A DNA stretch of 64,000 nt from an uncultured Oxalobacteraceae bacterium (GTDB lineage: Bacteria; Pseudomonadota; Gammaproteobacteria; Burkholderiales; Burkholderiaceae_D), in the NCBI GenBank assembly GCA_903862415.1, contig CAIOYD010000052.1, forward strand, positions 1 to 64,000, read 5' to 3'. A program made the translations under genes and the position numbers. Numbering within the stretch: position 1 is the stretch's first letter; each line of letters starts with the position of its first letter. Below are positions 25,470 to 34,943 of this stretch, piece by piece. The notes under the pieces were generated by a model. It searched no databases, was not told the DNA's origin, and saw only the letters and a list, made by a program, of their open reading frames with translations.

Positions 25470-27065
25470 CTATTGATGATTCAGTTCGCTTCTCCCAAGC
25501 GAACTGAAATACTGTTCCAGCGTGTGCTGTTCCCGGGCAGTCAAATTCATGGTCGGCGGCATGCGACGGGCACCGGCATTTTCTGACAGACGGTACAAAA
25601 TCGTCGCCAGCAGAGAGCCCTGCTCCGAATAGGGTTGGGCTAATTTTTTCCTGAGCAGTTCCGGCTGATCAAACGGCAGCGCCGGAGCTACGCCGGTGGT
25701 ATGACAGGCGGCGCAAATACGCAGCAACCCGGTCGCACTGGAATTGCCCGGATCACTATCAGGATCACTGCCCGCCAGCAGCCGGACCACACCGCTGGAT
25801 TTATCTGTCCATACCGGCAGGGTTGGCACCGGTCTGTCCTGAAGATATTGACGACTGCGTTTGGCCAGATAACGGCAGTATTTATTGTTGTCCGGATAGG
25901 CATGAAAGTACCAGGCATTCATCAATTCACTGTCCCGGGAGGCGATCTGGGTCAATAGCCGCTGCTCCAGTTTTTGTTGCATCGAATCGATGGCGCTGAA
26001 ATCGGCGGCATTTTTTTCCAGCTGCATACTCCATTCACTGGTATCGATCTGCAAGCCCAGTTCGGCAATAAAACGAAAATCCAGCAGCGTACTGCTCTTT
26101 TCCAGGCGTCCGGACTGACTGACTTGTTCACGGCTTAATTTGCGTTGCTGTTGCTGAACCAGATGGATGCCATCGGTTTGCTCAAACTGCTGGTAACTCT
26201 GCTGCAGACGCTCATACCACGAAGCCGGAAAATAATCGCTCAACGCAGCGCAGCTATTACTCAGCGACGCCAGTAAGGAAAATTGAAATTCGGGAAAGTG
26301 CTCATCCTGCGTGACCTGATGGGTTATCCGCTCGGCATTTAAGCGGGTTAATAACAGCGTCAGCTGGGCGTTGGGCGACTCGTTCTGAGTGCCGTTATAA
26401 ATCGCGGCATGCGATGGGGTAAATAATTCACCACTGCGCCAGGCGTCCAGATTGGCCAGATAGCGGTAGCGCGGATGTTCAGGTTGCAGGTTTAGAAAAC
26501 GCGCCAAGCCCTCATTTTCCGCCGCAGACAAATGTTGCTGATAACGTTCGCCATACATGCCGGGCCAGGTTGGCATGGCATCCCAGATGGGGCGCACATG
26601 GGTGCCATGACAGGCGGTGCATTTGGGTGGATTGAGACCAGAAAAACTGACTTGCTGATCGACTTCTCCAGCTCGGGGAAATTGAATTTCCTGATAGCGA
26701 AAGGTTTTATCGGCATCAGCAAATTCCACCAGTTCGAGGGCATCATAACCTGCCTGCTGCGGATCGCCATTAAAGGTCAGAATGAATTTTCCCGTGCGGC
26801 CAAACAGAATCACGCGCGGATTACTGTAACTGGCCTCCTGCAGACTGCGACTGTGAAAGGCCAGCGCGTAACTGGAACGGTACCAGAGTGGCAACTGTGG
26901 CAGCAGTTGTTCCACCGAGGTGATGTGTTCGCGCCGGATCAGCTGTTCAATGCCGGCCTGACTGAGTAATGGAATACCCCCGGGAGCATGCTCAGTCTGC
27001 TGGGCAGCAGCAGGCTGATTCGATAGCAGGAAAAGAGCGAACAAAGTCAGACGCGCAGTCCACAT
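25470..27065 (-). CDS. exported di-heme cytochrome c-like protein
   Basis: 531 residues with signal peptide (cleavage near AAAQQ, residue about 20). Two heme c motifs: CTACH at 149-153 and CAACH at 451-455, with a possible axial Met 502 (RMPPT) after the second. The roughly 300 residues between them contain no heme motif and are helical. The second site with its downstream RMPP resembles small class I cytochromes found at the end of oxidases. A periplasmic electron-transfer or oxidase role is inferred. It is convergent with the unknown gene at 24899 and has no partner in the window. Confidence 0.75.
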   Translation of the reverse strand: MWTARLTLFALFLLSNQPAAAQQTEHAPGGIPLLSQAGIEQLIRREHITSVEQLLPQLPLWYRSSYALAFHSRSLQEASYSNPRVILFGRTGKFILTFNGDPQQAGYDALELVEFADADKTFRYQEIQFPRAGEVDQQVSFSGLNPPKCTACHGTHVRPIWDAMPTWPGMYGERYQQHLSAAENEGLARFLNLQPEHPRYRYLANLDAWRSGELFTPSHAAIYNGTQNESPNAQLTLLLTRLNAERITHQVTQDEHFPEFQFSLLASLSNSCAALSDYFPASWYERLQQSYQQFEQTDGIHLVQQQQRKLSREQVSQSGRLEKSSTLLDFRFIAELGLQIDTSEWSMQLEKNAADFSAIDSMQQKLEQRLLTQIASRDSELMNAWYFHAYPDNNKYCRYLAKRSRQYLQDRPVPTLPVWTDKSSGVVRLLAGSDPDSDPGNSSATGLLRICAACHTTGVAPALPFDQPELLRKKLAQPYSEQGSLLATILYRLSENAGARRMPPTMNLTAREQHTLEQYFSSLGRSELNHQ

Positions 27066-27271
27066 GATGAGACGGGAGAGAGAAAGGACAGAATCAGTTT
27101 AGGAAATGAGCAATAAAAATGCAATTACTCAACAAATAATACCAAAATAATAATAATTTTCTCTGGTTATTAAAACAGAATTTGCTACACTGGAAATTCA
27201 TTGTGAGTTTTCGCCATTCCTGCCGTTAAGTTGTTATTCCCTATTGCATTCTGTTTTCGGAGAAGTATTAC

Positions 27272-29128
27272 GTGACCACGTCTAAGCCTGCCAAGCAAAA
27301 TTCTGCCGATATTGCACGGGAAACTTTTAAGCAGCTCTCAGCGCTGCGGATTCAGCCTACGCCGGAAGCGTATCAAAAACTTTATAATGAAATTGCCGGT
27401 TTGACCACGGCCGCTGCGGAATCAGCCAATCCGGAACTGGAAACCATCTTACTCAATCTGGCCATCAGCCTGACTCAGGAAGGCAAGGATTACGCCATTA
27501 TCGGTAACCGACTGAAGCTCGCGGCCGAGAAAAAAAATTGGCAGGAATATCACCGCGGCCTGAAAGAGTTCACTGAAAAAATCTTTCAACAGTTAAAAGC
27601 CGCCAGTTCTGCACCAGTAGCCGATGCCGGAGCCAAACAGCTGGCCATTGCGGTCAACGATTCCACGCAAACTGCTTTGCTCAAAGATTTGCTCACCCGC
27701 ACGCTGAATCTGGCTTTGCCGTCGCTGCTCAGTACCGCACCAGAATTATCACAGGAATCGGAAGCACTGGGGCTGTTGCTCAAACAGGCCATGAGTGAAA
27801 AAGAATTTGCCGATATTGGCTCACGTTTGAAAAACCTGTGCTTTAAAATCGAACATTTGCCAACACCGGCGGCTGGTAACGTCAAAGAAGCTCTCGCTCC
27901 CGTACCGCTGGCCGATGATCCGCTGATCGGCATGCTCTCCAAACTGTTGTCGCAAACTCTGGGCATGGCGGTAAGTGCGCTGCTGCACCATGAACCGAAA
28001 CTACTGGAAAGTTCCGACACTCTGGCCGCCGAAGTCAAAAACGCCAAATCGCTGAGCGAATTTCAACAAATCGAATCCCGCCTGCGTGACCTGTGTTATA
28101 AAATTTCGCTCAAAGGCGATGACAGCAGCGAACAGCTGCAACTGCTGTTGGCACTGTTCCAGCTTTTGCTGGAAAATGTCTCCTCGCTGCTCGACGACGA
28201 CAACTGGCTGCGTGGTCAGGTGATGGTGATTAAAGAACTTATCACTGGCGAAATCGATCACCGAGCTCTGCAGGAAGCCACCAAAAGTCTGAAAGAAGTC
28301 ATCTACAAACAGGGTGTGCTCAAAGACAGTATTGCGCAAAACAAGGTATCGGTTAAACAGTTGATGGATCTGTTTGTCGACCGCCTGAATGTGTTTGCCA
28401 ATGCTACCGGTGAATACCATGAAAAAATCACTTCCTATACTGGAAAAATTACCCAGACCACCAGCCCGGATGAAATCAATCAAGTACTCGACAGTCTGCT
28501 TTCCGACACTCTGCATGTACAGAATGAAGCCAAACAATCGCACGTCTTGATGATCGCAGCGCAAAAAGAAGTCCAGGATGCGGAATCGCGCATTACCGCA
28601 CTGGAGAAAAAACTGGCCGAAATGAGTGAGCAGGTTCACAAGGATCAACTTACCGGCAGTCTGAACCGTCGCGGACTGGATGAAATTTTTGAACGCGAAG
28701 CCGCACGCGCCGACCGGCGCAACATGCAGCTATGCGTTGGCATGCTGGATCTGGATAATTTTAAAAAACTCAATGACACCTTTGGTCATACCACCGGCGA
28801 TGGCGCCCTGATCCATCTGGTGTCGGTGATTAAAAAAACCCTGCGCAGCATGGATGTCGTCGCGCGCTATGGCGGTGAAGAATTTGTGATCATCATGCCG
28901 GAAACTACCTTGAAAGATGCTGCCGACACCATGGTGCGGGTACAGCGCGAACTGACCAAACATTTTTTTATGGCGGGTAATGAAAAGATTCTGATTACCT
29001 TTAGTGCCGGCGTAGCGGAACGACAGCTTTCGGAAGGACAGGAATCGCTCATCAAGCGCGCCGACAAAGCCATGTATGAAGCCAAGAATGCCGGGAAAAA
29101 TCGTGTGGTGACGGCCACGTCGCCGTAG
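27272..29128 (+). CDS. diguanylate cyclase with long helical N-terminus
   Basis: 618 residues, start GTG 27272 with GGAGAAG upstream. The last 165 residues are a GGDEF domain with active-site GGEEF (534-538) and the inhibitory RSMD (525-528) placed five residues before it, so it should make c-di-GMP and be product-inhibited. There is no membrane helix. The first 450 residues are helical and repetitive: segments of about 75-100 residues ending RLKNLCFKIE and RLRDLCYKIS recur. A coiled coil (about 430-460) connects to the catalytic part. It is next to the flagellar accessory operon that encodes a PilZ brake, so motility control is plausible. Confidence 0.92.
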   Translation: MTTSKPAKQNSADIARETFKQLSALRIQPTPEAYQKLYNEIAGLTTAAAESANPELETILLNLAISLTQEGKDYAIIGNRLKLAAEKKNWQEYHRGLKEFTEKIFQQLKAASSAPVADAGAKQLAIAVNDSTQTALLKDLLTRTLNLALPSLLSTAPELSQESEALGLLLKQAMSEKEFADIGSRLKNLCFKIEHLPTPAAGNVKEALAPVPLADDPLIGMLSKLLSQTLGMAVSALLHHEPKLLESSDTLAAEVKNAKSLSEFQQIESRLRDLCYKISLKGDDSSEQLQLLLALFQLLLENVSSLLDDDNWLRGQVMVIKELITGEIDHRALQEATKSLKEVIYKQGVLKDSIAQNKVSVKQLMDLFVDRLNVFANATGEYHEKITSYTGKITQTTSPDEINQVLDSLLSDTLHVQNEAKQSHVLMIAAQKEVQDAESRITALEKKLAEMSEQVHKDQLTGSLNRRGLDEIFEREAARADRRNMQLCVGMLDLDNFKKLNDTFGHTTGDGALIHLVSVIKKTLRSMDVVARYGGEEFVIIMPETTLKDAADTMVRVQRELTKHFFMAGNEKILITFSAGVAERQLSEGQESLIKRADKAMYEAKNAGKNRVVTATSP

Positions 29129-29137
29129 AATTATGTA

Positions 29138-29165
29138 GGGTGTATTAGCACAGCATAATACACCC
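29138..29165. terminator. hairpin repeat after the diguanylate cyclase gene
   Basis: GGGTGTATTA (29138-29147) and TAATACACCC (29156-29165) form a perfect 10-base-pair stem with an 8-base loop. There is no T-run on either side. It belongs to the same repeat family as 25441-25466, so it may terminate or just cap transcripts. Confidence 0.5.
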
Positions 29166-29239
29166 TGTGGTGGAATATTTGCGGTTAATTGTGTCTTACG
29201 CTAAAGCGTGACACCCTACTTATTTTAACTGAGCACATC

Positions 29240-30529
29240 ATGGTTTCAGGGGTAAATTCTCCGGTAGTGCAAAACGCGCTGGTCGAAGCCTTGAGCAGCT
29301 CGACGGCCATCAATCAGGCACGTCAGGGCACTCTGCTCACTTCCAGTCAACTCACCGTCGGCAAGCAATTCCAGGGCGAAGTGCTCGCCACTCTGGCCGA
29401 TGGTTCATCTATTGTCAGAGTCGCCGATATTGCCGCGCGCATGCAATTGCCGAATGCGCCGCAGCCAGGCAGCAAACTGTCCCTGACATTACTGAGCATG
29501 ACGCCGCGGGCGACTTTTTTACTCAACCCATCAGACCCGGCGCAGCCCGAAACCGCCACCACCACCACGGCCATTCTGGGTACGCCAAAACAACTCATCG
29601 ATGATTTCAGCCAAAATGGCAATCTGAAAAACTCACCAGCTTCCACCGGTCTTTATTTGCAAACGGGCAGTCAGGTCACGGCTATCAGTAGCGAACATAT
29701 CGATGCGCCGCTGCTGACTCAGCAGGCCGCACTGCCAGACAGCACGCCGACGAGCTTCAGCTCTGCCGGCAAACTGGTGAATGACTTAATGCAGCAGACA
29801 GCCCTGCCAGCGCGCATCAATCCGGTTCCGCTGATCACGACTCCCGAGGTGAATGTGAGTGTGCTGGCCAAAACGCTGCAAACCAATTTATCTGGCAGCG
29901 GCGTGTTTTATGAATCGCACCTGCTGCAGTGGGCCGAGGGTAATCTGCCTACGGCGGCCATTATGAAAGAGCCTCAGGCCAGCTTTCCGGCCGCGGCCCC
30001 CAACACCGCAGCCTCTCCCTTGATCGCTGCGATGCCCGCCGCTGCCATGACGCCTGCGACCACGGCGGCAGCGGCAGCTACGGTCACAATCACGCCCACC
30101 GGCAGCACTCCGATCACTGCAAACCAGAGCGGCACAGCAGCCCACGGCAGCATGGTGCTGCCTAAAGACGCCTTGCCGATTATCCAGCAGCAATTGCAAA
30201 CCATGGAGCAGCAGCGCTTTGTCTGGCATGGTGAGCTCTGGGCCGGTCAACCGCTGGAATGGGAAGTATCGCGTGATCAGGCGCAGGCGCAGCAAAATTC
30301 GTCCGAAGGCAGCTGGAACAGCAGTGTCAGTTTTAACCTGCCGCAGTTAGGTGCGGTTTCCGCCCAGTTGCAACTCAACGGCAATCGGCTGCATATTCGC
30401 ATCCGTACCAAAGATGCTACAACCGCGCTGCAATTACAACAACACACGCCTGAACTGGCGTCGGCGCTCAACGGAACCGGAGCGCAGCTTGATTCGATCC
30501 AGATCACTCCTGCTACAATGAATAAATAA
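29240..30529 (+). CDS. second FliK-like flagellar protein (hook-length control C-domain)
   Basis: 429 residues from ATG 29240; an upstream ATG (29189) lies outside the conserved part. The middle is Ala/Thr/Pro-rich and low complexity (about 240-310). The C-terminal about 110 residues (LPIIQQQLQTMEQQRFVWHG, then LPQLGAVSAQLQLNGNRLHI) match the FliK/Flg_hook C-domain, which interacts with the FlhB switch. The canonical fliK lies at 37557, so this is a paralogue. It is the first gene of a tight three-gene unit with the FlhB-like and YcgR genes. Confidence 0.8.
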   Translation: MVSGVNSPVVQNALVEALSSSTAINQARQGTLLTSSQLTVGKQFQGEVLATLADGSSIVRVADIAARMQLPNAPQPGSKLSLTLLSMTPRATFLLNPSDPAQPETATTTTAILGTPKQLIDDFSQNGNLKNSPASTGLYLQTGSQVTAISSEHIDAPLLTQQAALPDSTPTSFSSAGKLVNDLMQQTALPARINPVPLITTPEVNVSVLAKTLQTNLSGSGVFYESHLLQWAEGNLPTAAIMKEPQASFPAAAPNTAASPLIAAMPAAAMTPATTAAAAATVTITPTGSTPITANQSGTAAHGSMVLPKDALPIIQQQLQTMEQQRFVWHGELWAGQPLEWEVSRDQAQAQQNSSEGSWNSSVSFNLPQLGAVSAQLQLNGNRLHIRIRTKDATTALQLQQHTPELASALNGTGAQLDSIQITPATMNK

Positions 30530-30530
30530 C

Positions 30531-30875
30531 ATGAACGATCCACTACACCCCCAGGATGAGAACGGCTCATCGGTACAAAATGCCGTCGCCCTGGCCTATC
30601 AGGCCGGTGCGTCTGCGCCTACCGTGGTGGCCAAGGGTAAAGGGCTGGTAGCCCAGGCCATCATCGCCCGTGCCCAGGAACATGGCATTTATGTACATCA
30701 GTCGCAGGAACTCGTGGCCTTGTTGATGCAGGTCGAATTGGACAAGGATATTCCGCCGGCACTGTATCGCGCCGTTGCAGAATTGCTGGCATGGCTATAC
30801 CATATCGAAAAAAATGACGGCTTAGCGGCTCCATACCCTACAATGGTCATAGACCAATTAAAAACATCGCCATGA
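30531..30875 (+). CDS. FlhB C-terminal-domain homologue (FhlB/FlhX-type)
   Basis: 114 residues. Residues 14-105 match the cytoplasmic part of FlhB after its autocleavage site (AVALAYQAGASAPTVVAKGK, AIIARAQEHGIYVHQS, LVALLMQVELDKDIPPALYR). The membrane domain and the NPTH cleavage motif are absent. Soluble homologues of this kind can substitute for FlhB-CC in export specificity switching. It starts 1 base after the FliK-like gene and overlaps ycgR by ATGA, which suggests the trio works together at the export gate. Confidence 0.87.
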   Translation: MNDPLHPQDENGSSVQNAVALAYQAGASAPTVVAKGKGLVAQAIIARAQEHGIYVHQSQELVALLMQVELDKDIPPALYRAVAELLAWLYHIEKNDGLAAPYPTMVIDQLKTSP

Positions 30876-31633
30876 CATCGACACCACCCGTTTTAGGTAC
30901 TGAAAACCAGAGTCCTTATCAAGTAGATTCACGCAAGGAAATCATCGTTTTGTTGCGTAGTTTACAAGAAACCAAGCAGCTCATCAGCATGGTTATCAAT
31001 GAAGGCAGTGAGGTGATTATCACCGCCTTGCTGAAAATCGACGATGACAACAATCTGGTGATTCTGGATGCAGCCTCAAGTGAAGCGGCCAATCAGCGGC
31101 TGGTTGAATCGCCACGGGTGTATTTTGAAGCAGCTCTGAACCGGATCGCGATCCAGTTTTCGTCGGCCAGCATCCGCCGCTGTACCTATCTGGGTAGCCC
31201 GGCACTGAGCTGTACCATACCAGCCTCGCTGATACGACTGCAGCGCCGGGAAAATTACCGGATTAATACGCCGGTTGTCAGTCCGATCATGTGTCTGTTG
31301 CATTTATCCGAAGAACAAGGCGGCGGCACGGTCAAATTGCCGTTAGCCGATATCAGTTGTGGCGGAGTCGCCATGCTGGATGAAAAACACGCGATCGATA
31401 TTGAATTTGGCACCCTGTACAATGAATGTAAAATTGATTTGCCGGGTATAGGACTTATCAGCATCAATCTGCAGGTACGCAATTCGCAGAATCTGATCCT
31501 GAAAAACCAAAAAACCAGCCGCCGCGTGGGCTTCCAGTTCATGGACCTGTCTAAGTACATGATGTCGCAAATTCAGAAATTGATCACAAAAATAGAACGC
31601 GAACGCAATTCCAGACAAAACGGCATGCAGTAA
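30872..31633 (+). CDS. ycgR: flagellar brake protein YcgR (PilZ)
   Basis: 253 residues. N-terminal YcgR domain (about 20-115) and PilZ domain (about 120-240) with the c-di-GMP-binding RxxxR at 126-130 (RRENYR) and DISCGG at 160-165. When bound to c-di-GMP, YcgR docks on the motor and slows it. It overlaps the FlhB-like gene by ATGA. A diguanylate cyclase gene is 3 kb upstream. All binding residues look intact. Confidence 0.93.
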   Translation: MTSTPPVLGTENQSPYQVDSRKEIIVLLRSLQETKQLISMVINEGSEVIITALLKIDDDNNLVILDAASSEAANQRLVESPRVYFEAALNRIAIQFSSASIRRCTYLGSPALSCTIPASLIRLQRRENYRINTPVVSPIMCLLHLSEEQGGGTVKLPLADISCGGVAMLDEKHAIDIEFGTLYNECKIDLPGIGLISINLQVRNSQNLILKNQKTSRRVGFQFMDLSKYMMSQIQKLITKIERERNSRQNGMQ

Positions 31634-31662
31634 GCACAACAGCGCGCAGGCTCCTGACTCGC

Positions 31663-32031
31663 TTAAACCTGCATATTCATAATATCGTTGTAAGCAGCCA
31701 CCACCTTGTTACGTACCTGCACGGTGGTTTGCAGACTGATATTGGCTTTCTGAGTTGATATCATTACATCCGACAGACTGACCTTGTCATCCCCGGCAGC
31801 AAACTGGTTACCGAGTTGCTGCGCCTGTTCCTGCACCTGATTAACCTGACCCAATGAGGTCTTCAAGGCGTCGGCAAAGCTGACTTTGGCGGTGCCGCTA
31901 TCTTGAGGATTAATATTGCCAACCACATTACTTAACGCCCGCACCGATGGTGGCGACGCCTGGGCGGCCGTGTTGCGCAACATGGCCAGCATGGAATCAA
32001 TCTGACTCGGGCTGATGCCTCCTACGCTCAT
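31663..32031 (-). CDS. fliE: flagellar hook-basal body protein FliE
   Basis: 122 residues from ATG 32031 (MSVGGISPSQID); the frame opens further upstream without support. The C-terminal half (SFADALKTSLGQVNQVQEQA, then VMISTQKANISLQTTVQVRN and KVVAAYNDIMNMQV) is the FliE domain. It joins the MS ring to the rod and is needed for export of rod proteins. It is transcribed divergently from fliF, with 211 bases between them, and convergently with ycgR. Confidence 0.94.
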   Translation of the reverse strand: MSVGGISPSQIDSMLAMLRNTAAQASPPSVRALSNVVGNINPQDSGTAKVSFADALKTSLGQVNQVQEQAQQLGNQFAAGDDKVSLSDVMISTQKANISLQTTVQVRNKVVAAYNDIMNMQV

Positions 32032-32242
32032 GAGCTTCTCCGTGGTGGAATTTACAGTAATGACACAGTAACAGAGCCAGCATGGATTTTTAACCAAGAG
32101 AAGACAGGTAAAACTCCATGTATTCGGCCGTTCAAAATTACCAAATCATCTGACAATCTATCCAGCTATGGTGCAAACTGTTTGTACCCAGGCTGAATTC
32201 CGATTCACCAACATTTGAGCGTCATTCTTCTGGAGACTTCGC

Positions 32243-33934
32243 ATGGCAGATCAGGCAACCCTGACCCAGGCACGATTTTTAGGCATGCCAGAAACACCAC
32301 TAACCCGGCTGTTTTTACTCGGCGGCTCGGCTGCTGCCATTGTCGCGGTGATGATTGGTGTTTGGATGTGGAGTTCACAACCGGATTACCATGTCCTGTT
32401 TGCCAATGTCAGTGACCGCGATGGCGGCGCAATTGTGGCGTCACTGCAGCAAATGAATGTGCCGTACAAATTTTCCGATGGCGGCAGCGCCATTCTGGTG
32501 CCTTCCACCCAAGTGCATGAAGCACGTCTGAAATTGGCGTCCCAGGGTTTGCCCAAAGGCGGCGGCGTTGGCTTTGAACTGATGGAAAATCAAAAACTGG
32601 GTATTTCGCAGTTTCTTGAACAGGTGAATTTTCAGCGTGCGCTCGAAGGTGAACTGGCGCGTTCGATCGAATCGATTTCTGCCGTCCAGACCGCACGGGT
32701 ACATCTGGCTATGCCAAAAGATACGGTGTTTGTACGCGACCAGCAAAAACCTACCGCCTCGGTGATTTTGAATCTGTATTCCTCCCGCCTGCTCGACCAG
32801 CAGCAAGTCAGCGCCATCATCCATCTGGTGGCCTCAAGCGTACCGGATTTACCGGCGCAAAACGTCACCATCGTGGATCAGAGCGGCAATTTGCTCTCGG
32901 ATACCAGCAAACAAACCAACAATGGTCAGCTCAATCCAAGCCAGCTGAAGTATGTGCATGAATTGCAGCAGGATATCGTCAAGCGGATTGAATCGATTAT
33001 TTCTCCTATCGTCGGCCCCAGCAATGTGCGTGCCGAAGCCACCGCCGATGTCGACTTTAATCATGTTGAACAGGCCGCTGAAACTTACAAACCAAATCCA
33101 ACGCCCGACAGCTCCAGCATCCGCAGCATGCAGAGCAGCGAATCTGGTAACAAATCTGCCGCCAATGCGTCCGGCATTCCCGGTTCCTTCAGCAATCAAC
33201 CGCCGGTCAATGCCACCGCACCGATCACCACGCCGCCGGGCACTACAGCCGCTGCGGCCGCTGCGGCTGCCCCTGCCGTCCCGACCGCCAAAGAATCGAC
33301 CATCAATTATGAAGTCGATAAAACCGTGCGCTACACCCAACTGGCCATGGGTGGCATCAAGCGTCTGACTGTCGCGGTGGTGGTAAACTACAAGCGGGAT
33401 GTTGATAAAAACGGCAAAGCCAAAAACCGCGAACTCAATGAAGCAGAAAAAGCCCAGATTATTTCGCTCACCAAAGAAGCCATGGGTTTCAGCCAGGAAC
33501 GCGGCGATTCACTCAATGTCGTCAACAGCCAGTTTGTCAGCACCGAAACTGAAACTTCCGATATCCCGTTATGGAAACAGCCGGAAAATATTCAACTGGC
33601 CAAAGACATCGGCAAATATCTCGCCGGCGCATTGGCCATCATGTATTTATTCTTTGGCTATCTGAAGCCGCTCATCAAGCGCATCATGGACCGCAGCACC
33701 GTCGCGATGGATGCAAAAGAAAAAGCGGAAAATGCCGCCAATATCTTTGCGACCGACGAGGAAGAAAATGAAGAAGCTGCCATCGTCAATCTGAGCAATC
33801 AGGAAATCCCCGACGAAGCCCGCGCCAAGGCGTCACAGGCGTATGAAAAAGATCTGGAAATTGCCCGTGACCTGTCCAAACAGGATCCGAAAATTGTCGC
33901 CAACGTAGTCAAAAACTGGGTCAACAACGAATGA
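32243..33934 (+). CDS. fliF: flagellar MS-ring protein FliF
   Basis: 563 residues. Membrane helix about 24-44, ring-building domains with RALEGELARSIESISAVQTA and the PKDTVFVRDQQKPTASVILN strand, a low-complexity Ala/Pro linker (about 300-350) and a second membrane helix (about 455-475). The C-terminal tail DLSKQDPKIVANVVKNWVN binds FliG. It forms the MS ring in the inner membrane. GGAGAC precedes the ATG at 32243. First gene of the fliFGHIJK-fliLMNOPQR run. Confidence 0.96.
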   Translation: MADQATLTQARFLGMPETPLTRLFLLGGSAAAIVAVMIGVWMWSSQPDYHVLFANVSDRDGGAIVASLQQMNVPYKFSDGGSAILVPSTQVHEARLKLASQGLPKGGGVGFELMENQKLGISQFLEQVNFQRALEGELARSIESISAVQTARVHLAMPKDTVFVRDQQKPTASVILNLYSSRLLDQQQVSAIIHLVASSVPDLPAQNVTIVDQSGNLLSDTSKQTNNGQLNPSQLKYVHELQQDIVKRIESIISPIVGPSNVRAEATADVDFNHVEQAAETYKPNPTPDSSSIRSMQSSESGNKSAANASGIPGSFSNQPPVNATAPITTPPGTTAAAAAAAAPAVPTAKESTINYEVDKTVRYTQLAMGGIKRLTVAVVVNYKRDVDKNGKAKNRELNEAEKAQIISLTKEAMGFSQERGDSLNVVNSQFVSTETETSDIPLWKQPENIQLAKDIGKYLAGALAIMYLFFGYLKPLIKRIMDRSTVAMDAKEKAENAANIFATDEEENEEAAIVNLSNQEIPDEARAKASQAYEKDLEIARDLSKQDPKIVANVVKNWVNNE

Positions 33935-33944
33935 AAGAGCTGAC

Positions 33945-34943
33945 ATGAGCGACGTAGGTTTACAAAAAGCCGCCATCCTGATGCTGGCACTGGGTGAAGA
34001 TTGCGCTTCGGATGTCATGCGCCATCTGGGTCCGCGCGAAGTGCAAAAACTCGGTATCGCCATGGCCAGCATGACGGCGATTCCGCATGACAGCGTGGCC
34101 TCCGCGATCAGCGATTTTCTCGATGATGCCGATGTCAGTTCTTCCATGGGCATCGATTCGGATGACTATATCCGTAACGTACTGACCAAGGCACTCGGTG
34201 ATGACAAAGCAGCTTCGCTGCTCAATCGGATTCTCGGCGGTCGCGATGCCAGCGGTATTGAAAGTCTGAAGTGGATGGATTCGCCATCGGTGGCCGAACT
34301 GATACGCAATGAACATCCGCAAATTATCGCCACCATTCTGGTGCATCTGGAACGCGATCAGGCGTGCGAAATTCTGACCAACTTTACCGAACGGCTGCGC
34401 AATGACGTGGTGCTGCGCATTGCCACTCTCGACGGTATCCAGCCGGCGGCGCTGCGTGAACTCAATGATGTGCTTACCAAACTGCTCACCGGTAATGAAA
34501 GCCTGAAGAAAAAAACCATCGGCGGCGTGCGTGCTGCGGCTGAAATTCTCAACTTCATGAGTGGTGAAAACGAAGCTTCGGTAATGAGCAATCTGCGCAA
34601 TTACGATGGTGACATGGCAGAAAAAATCATGGATGAAATGTTTGTCTTCGATAACATCATGGAAATCGATGACCGTGGTATCCAGTTGCTGTTGCGTGAA
34701 GTCCAGTCCGACACCCTGATTGTGGCACTCAAAGGTGCCAACCCGGAAATGCGCGACAAGATCTTTAAAAACATGTCGCAGCGTGCTGCTGAAATGATGC
34801 GTGATGATCTCGAATCCAAAGGACCAGTGCGCCTGTCCGAAGTCGAGGCACAACAGAAAGCTATCCTGATCATCGTCCGCCGTCTGGCCGATGAAGGTCA
34901 GATCATGCTCGGCTCCAAAGGTGGGGAGGATGCCTTTGTCTGA
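33945..34943 (+). CDS. fliG: flagellar motor switch protein FliG
   Basis: 332 residues. N-terminal FliF-binding domain (GLQKAAILMLALGEDCASDV), middle domain with NEHPQIIATILVHLERDQA and the EHPQ motif, and C-terminal torque domain with charged helix MRDKIFKNMSQRAAEMMRDD and the ending AQQKAILIIVRRLADEGQIM. It couples stator action to rotor rotation. It starts 10 bases after fliF and its end overlaps the fliH start. Confidence 0.96.
   Translation: MSDVGLQKAAILMLALGEDCASDVMRHLGPREVQKLGIAMASMTAIPHDSVASAISDFLDDADVSSSMGIDSDDYIRNVLTKALGDDKAASLLNRILGGRDASGIESLKWMDSPSVAELIRNEHPQIIATILVHLERDQACEILTNFTERLRNDVVLRIATLDGIQPAALRELNDVLTKLLTGNESLKKKTIGGVRAAAEILNFMSGENEASVMSNLRNYDGDMAEKIMDEMFVFDNIMEIDDRGIQLLLREVQSDTLIVALKGANPEMRDKIFKNMSQRAAEMMRDDLESKGPVRLSEVEAQQKAILIIVRRLADEGQIMLGSKGGEDAFV

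Noticed and set aside
29240-30529. Taking the first FliK-like gene as the true fliK
   Set aside because: The gene at 37557 has the canonical operon position and clearer LNPPDLGPMQV motif; the first one is treated as a paralogue.
32032-32242. Sigma-54-like TGG...TTG pair between fliE and fliF
   Set aside because: The elements at about 32169-32185 have the wrong spacing for a -24/-12 promoter.
33240-33290. GC-rich Ala-codon run in fliF as a possible repeat element
   Set aside because: It is an in-frame Ala/Pro linker of FliF, where low complexity is normal.
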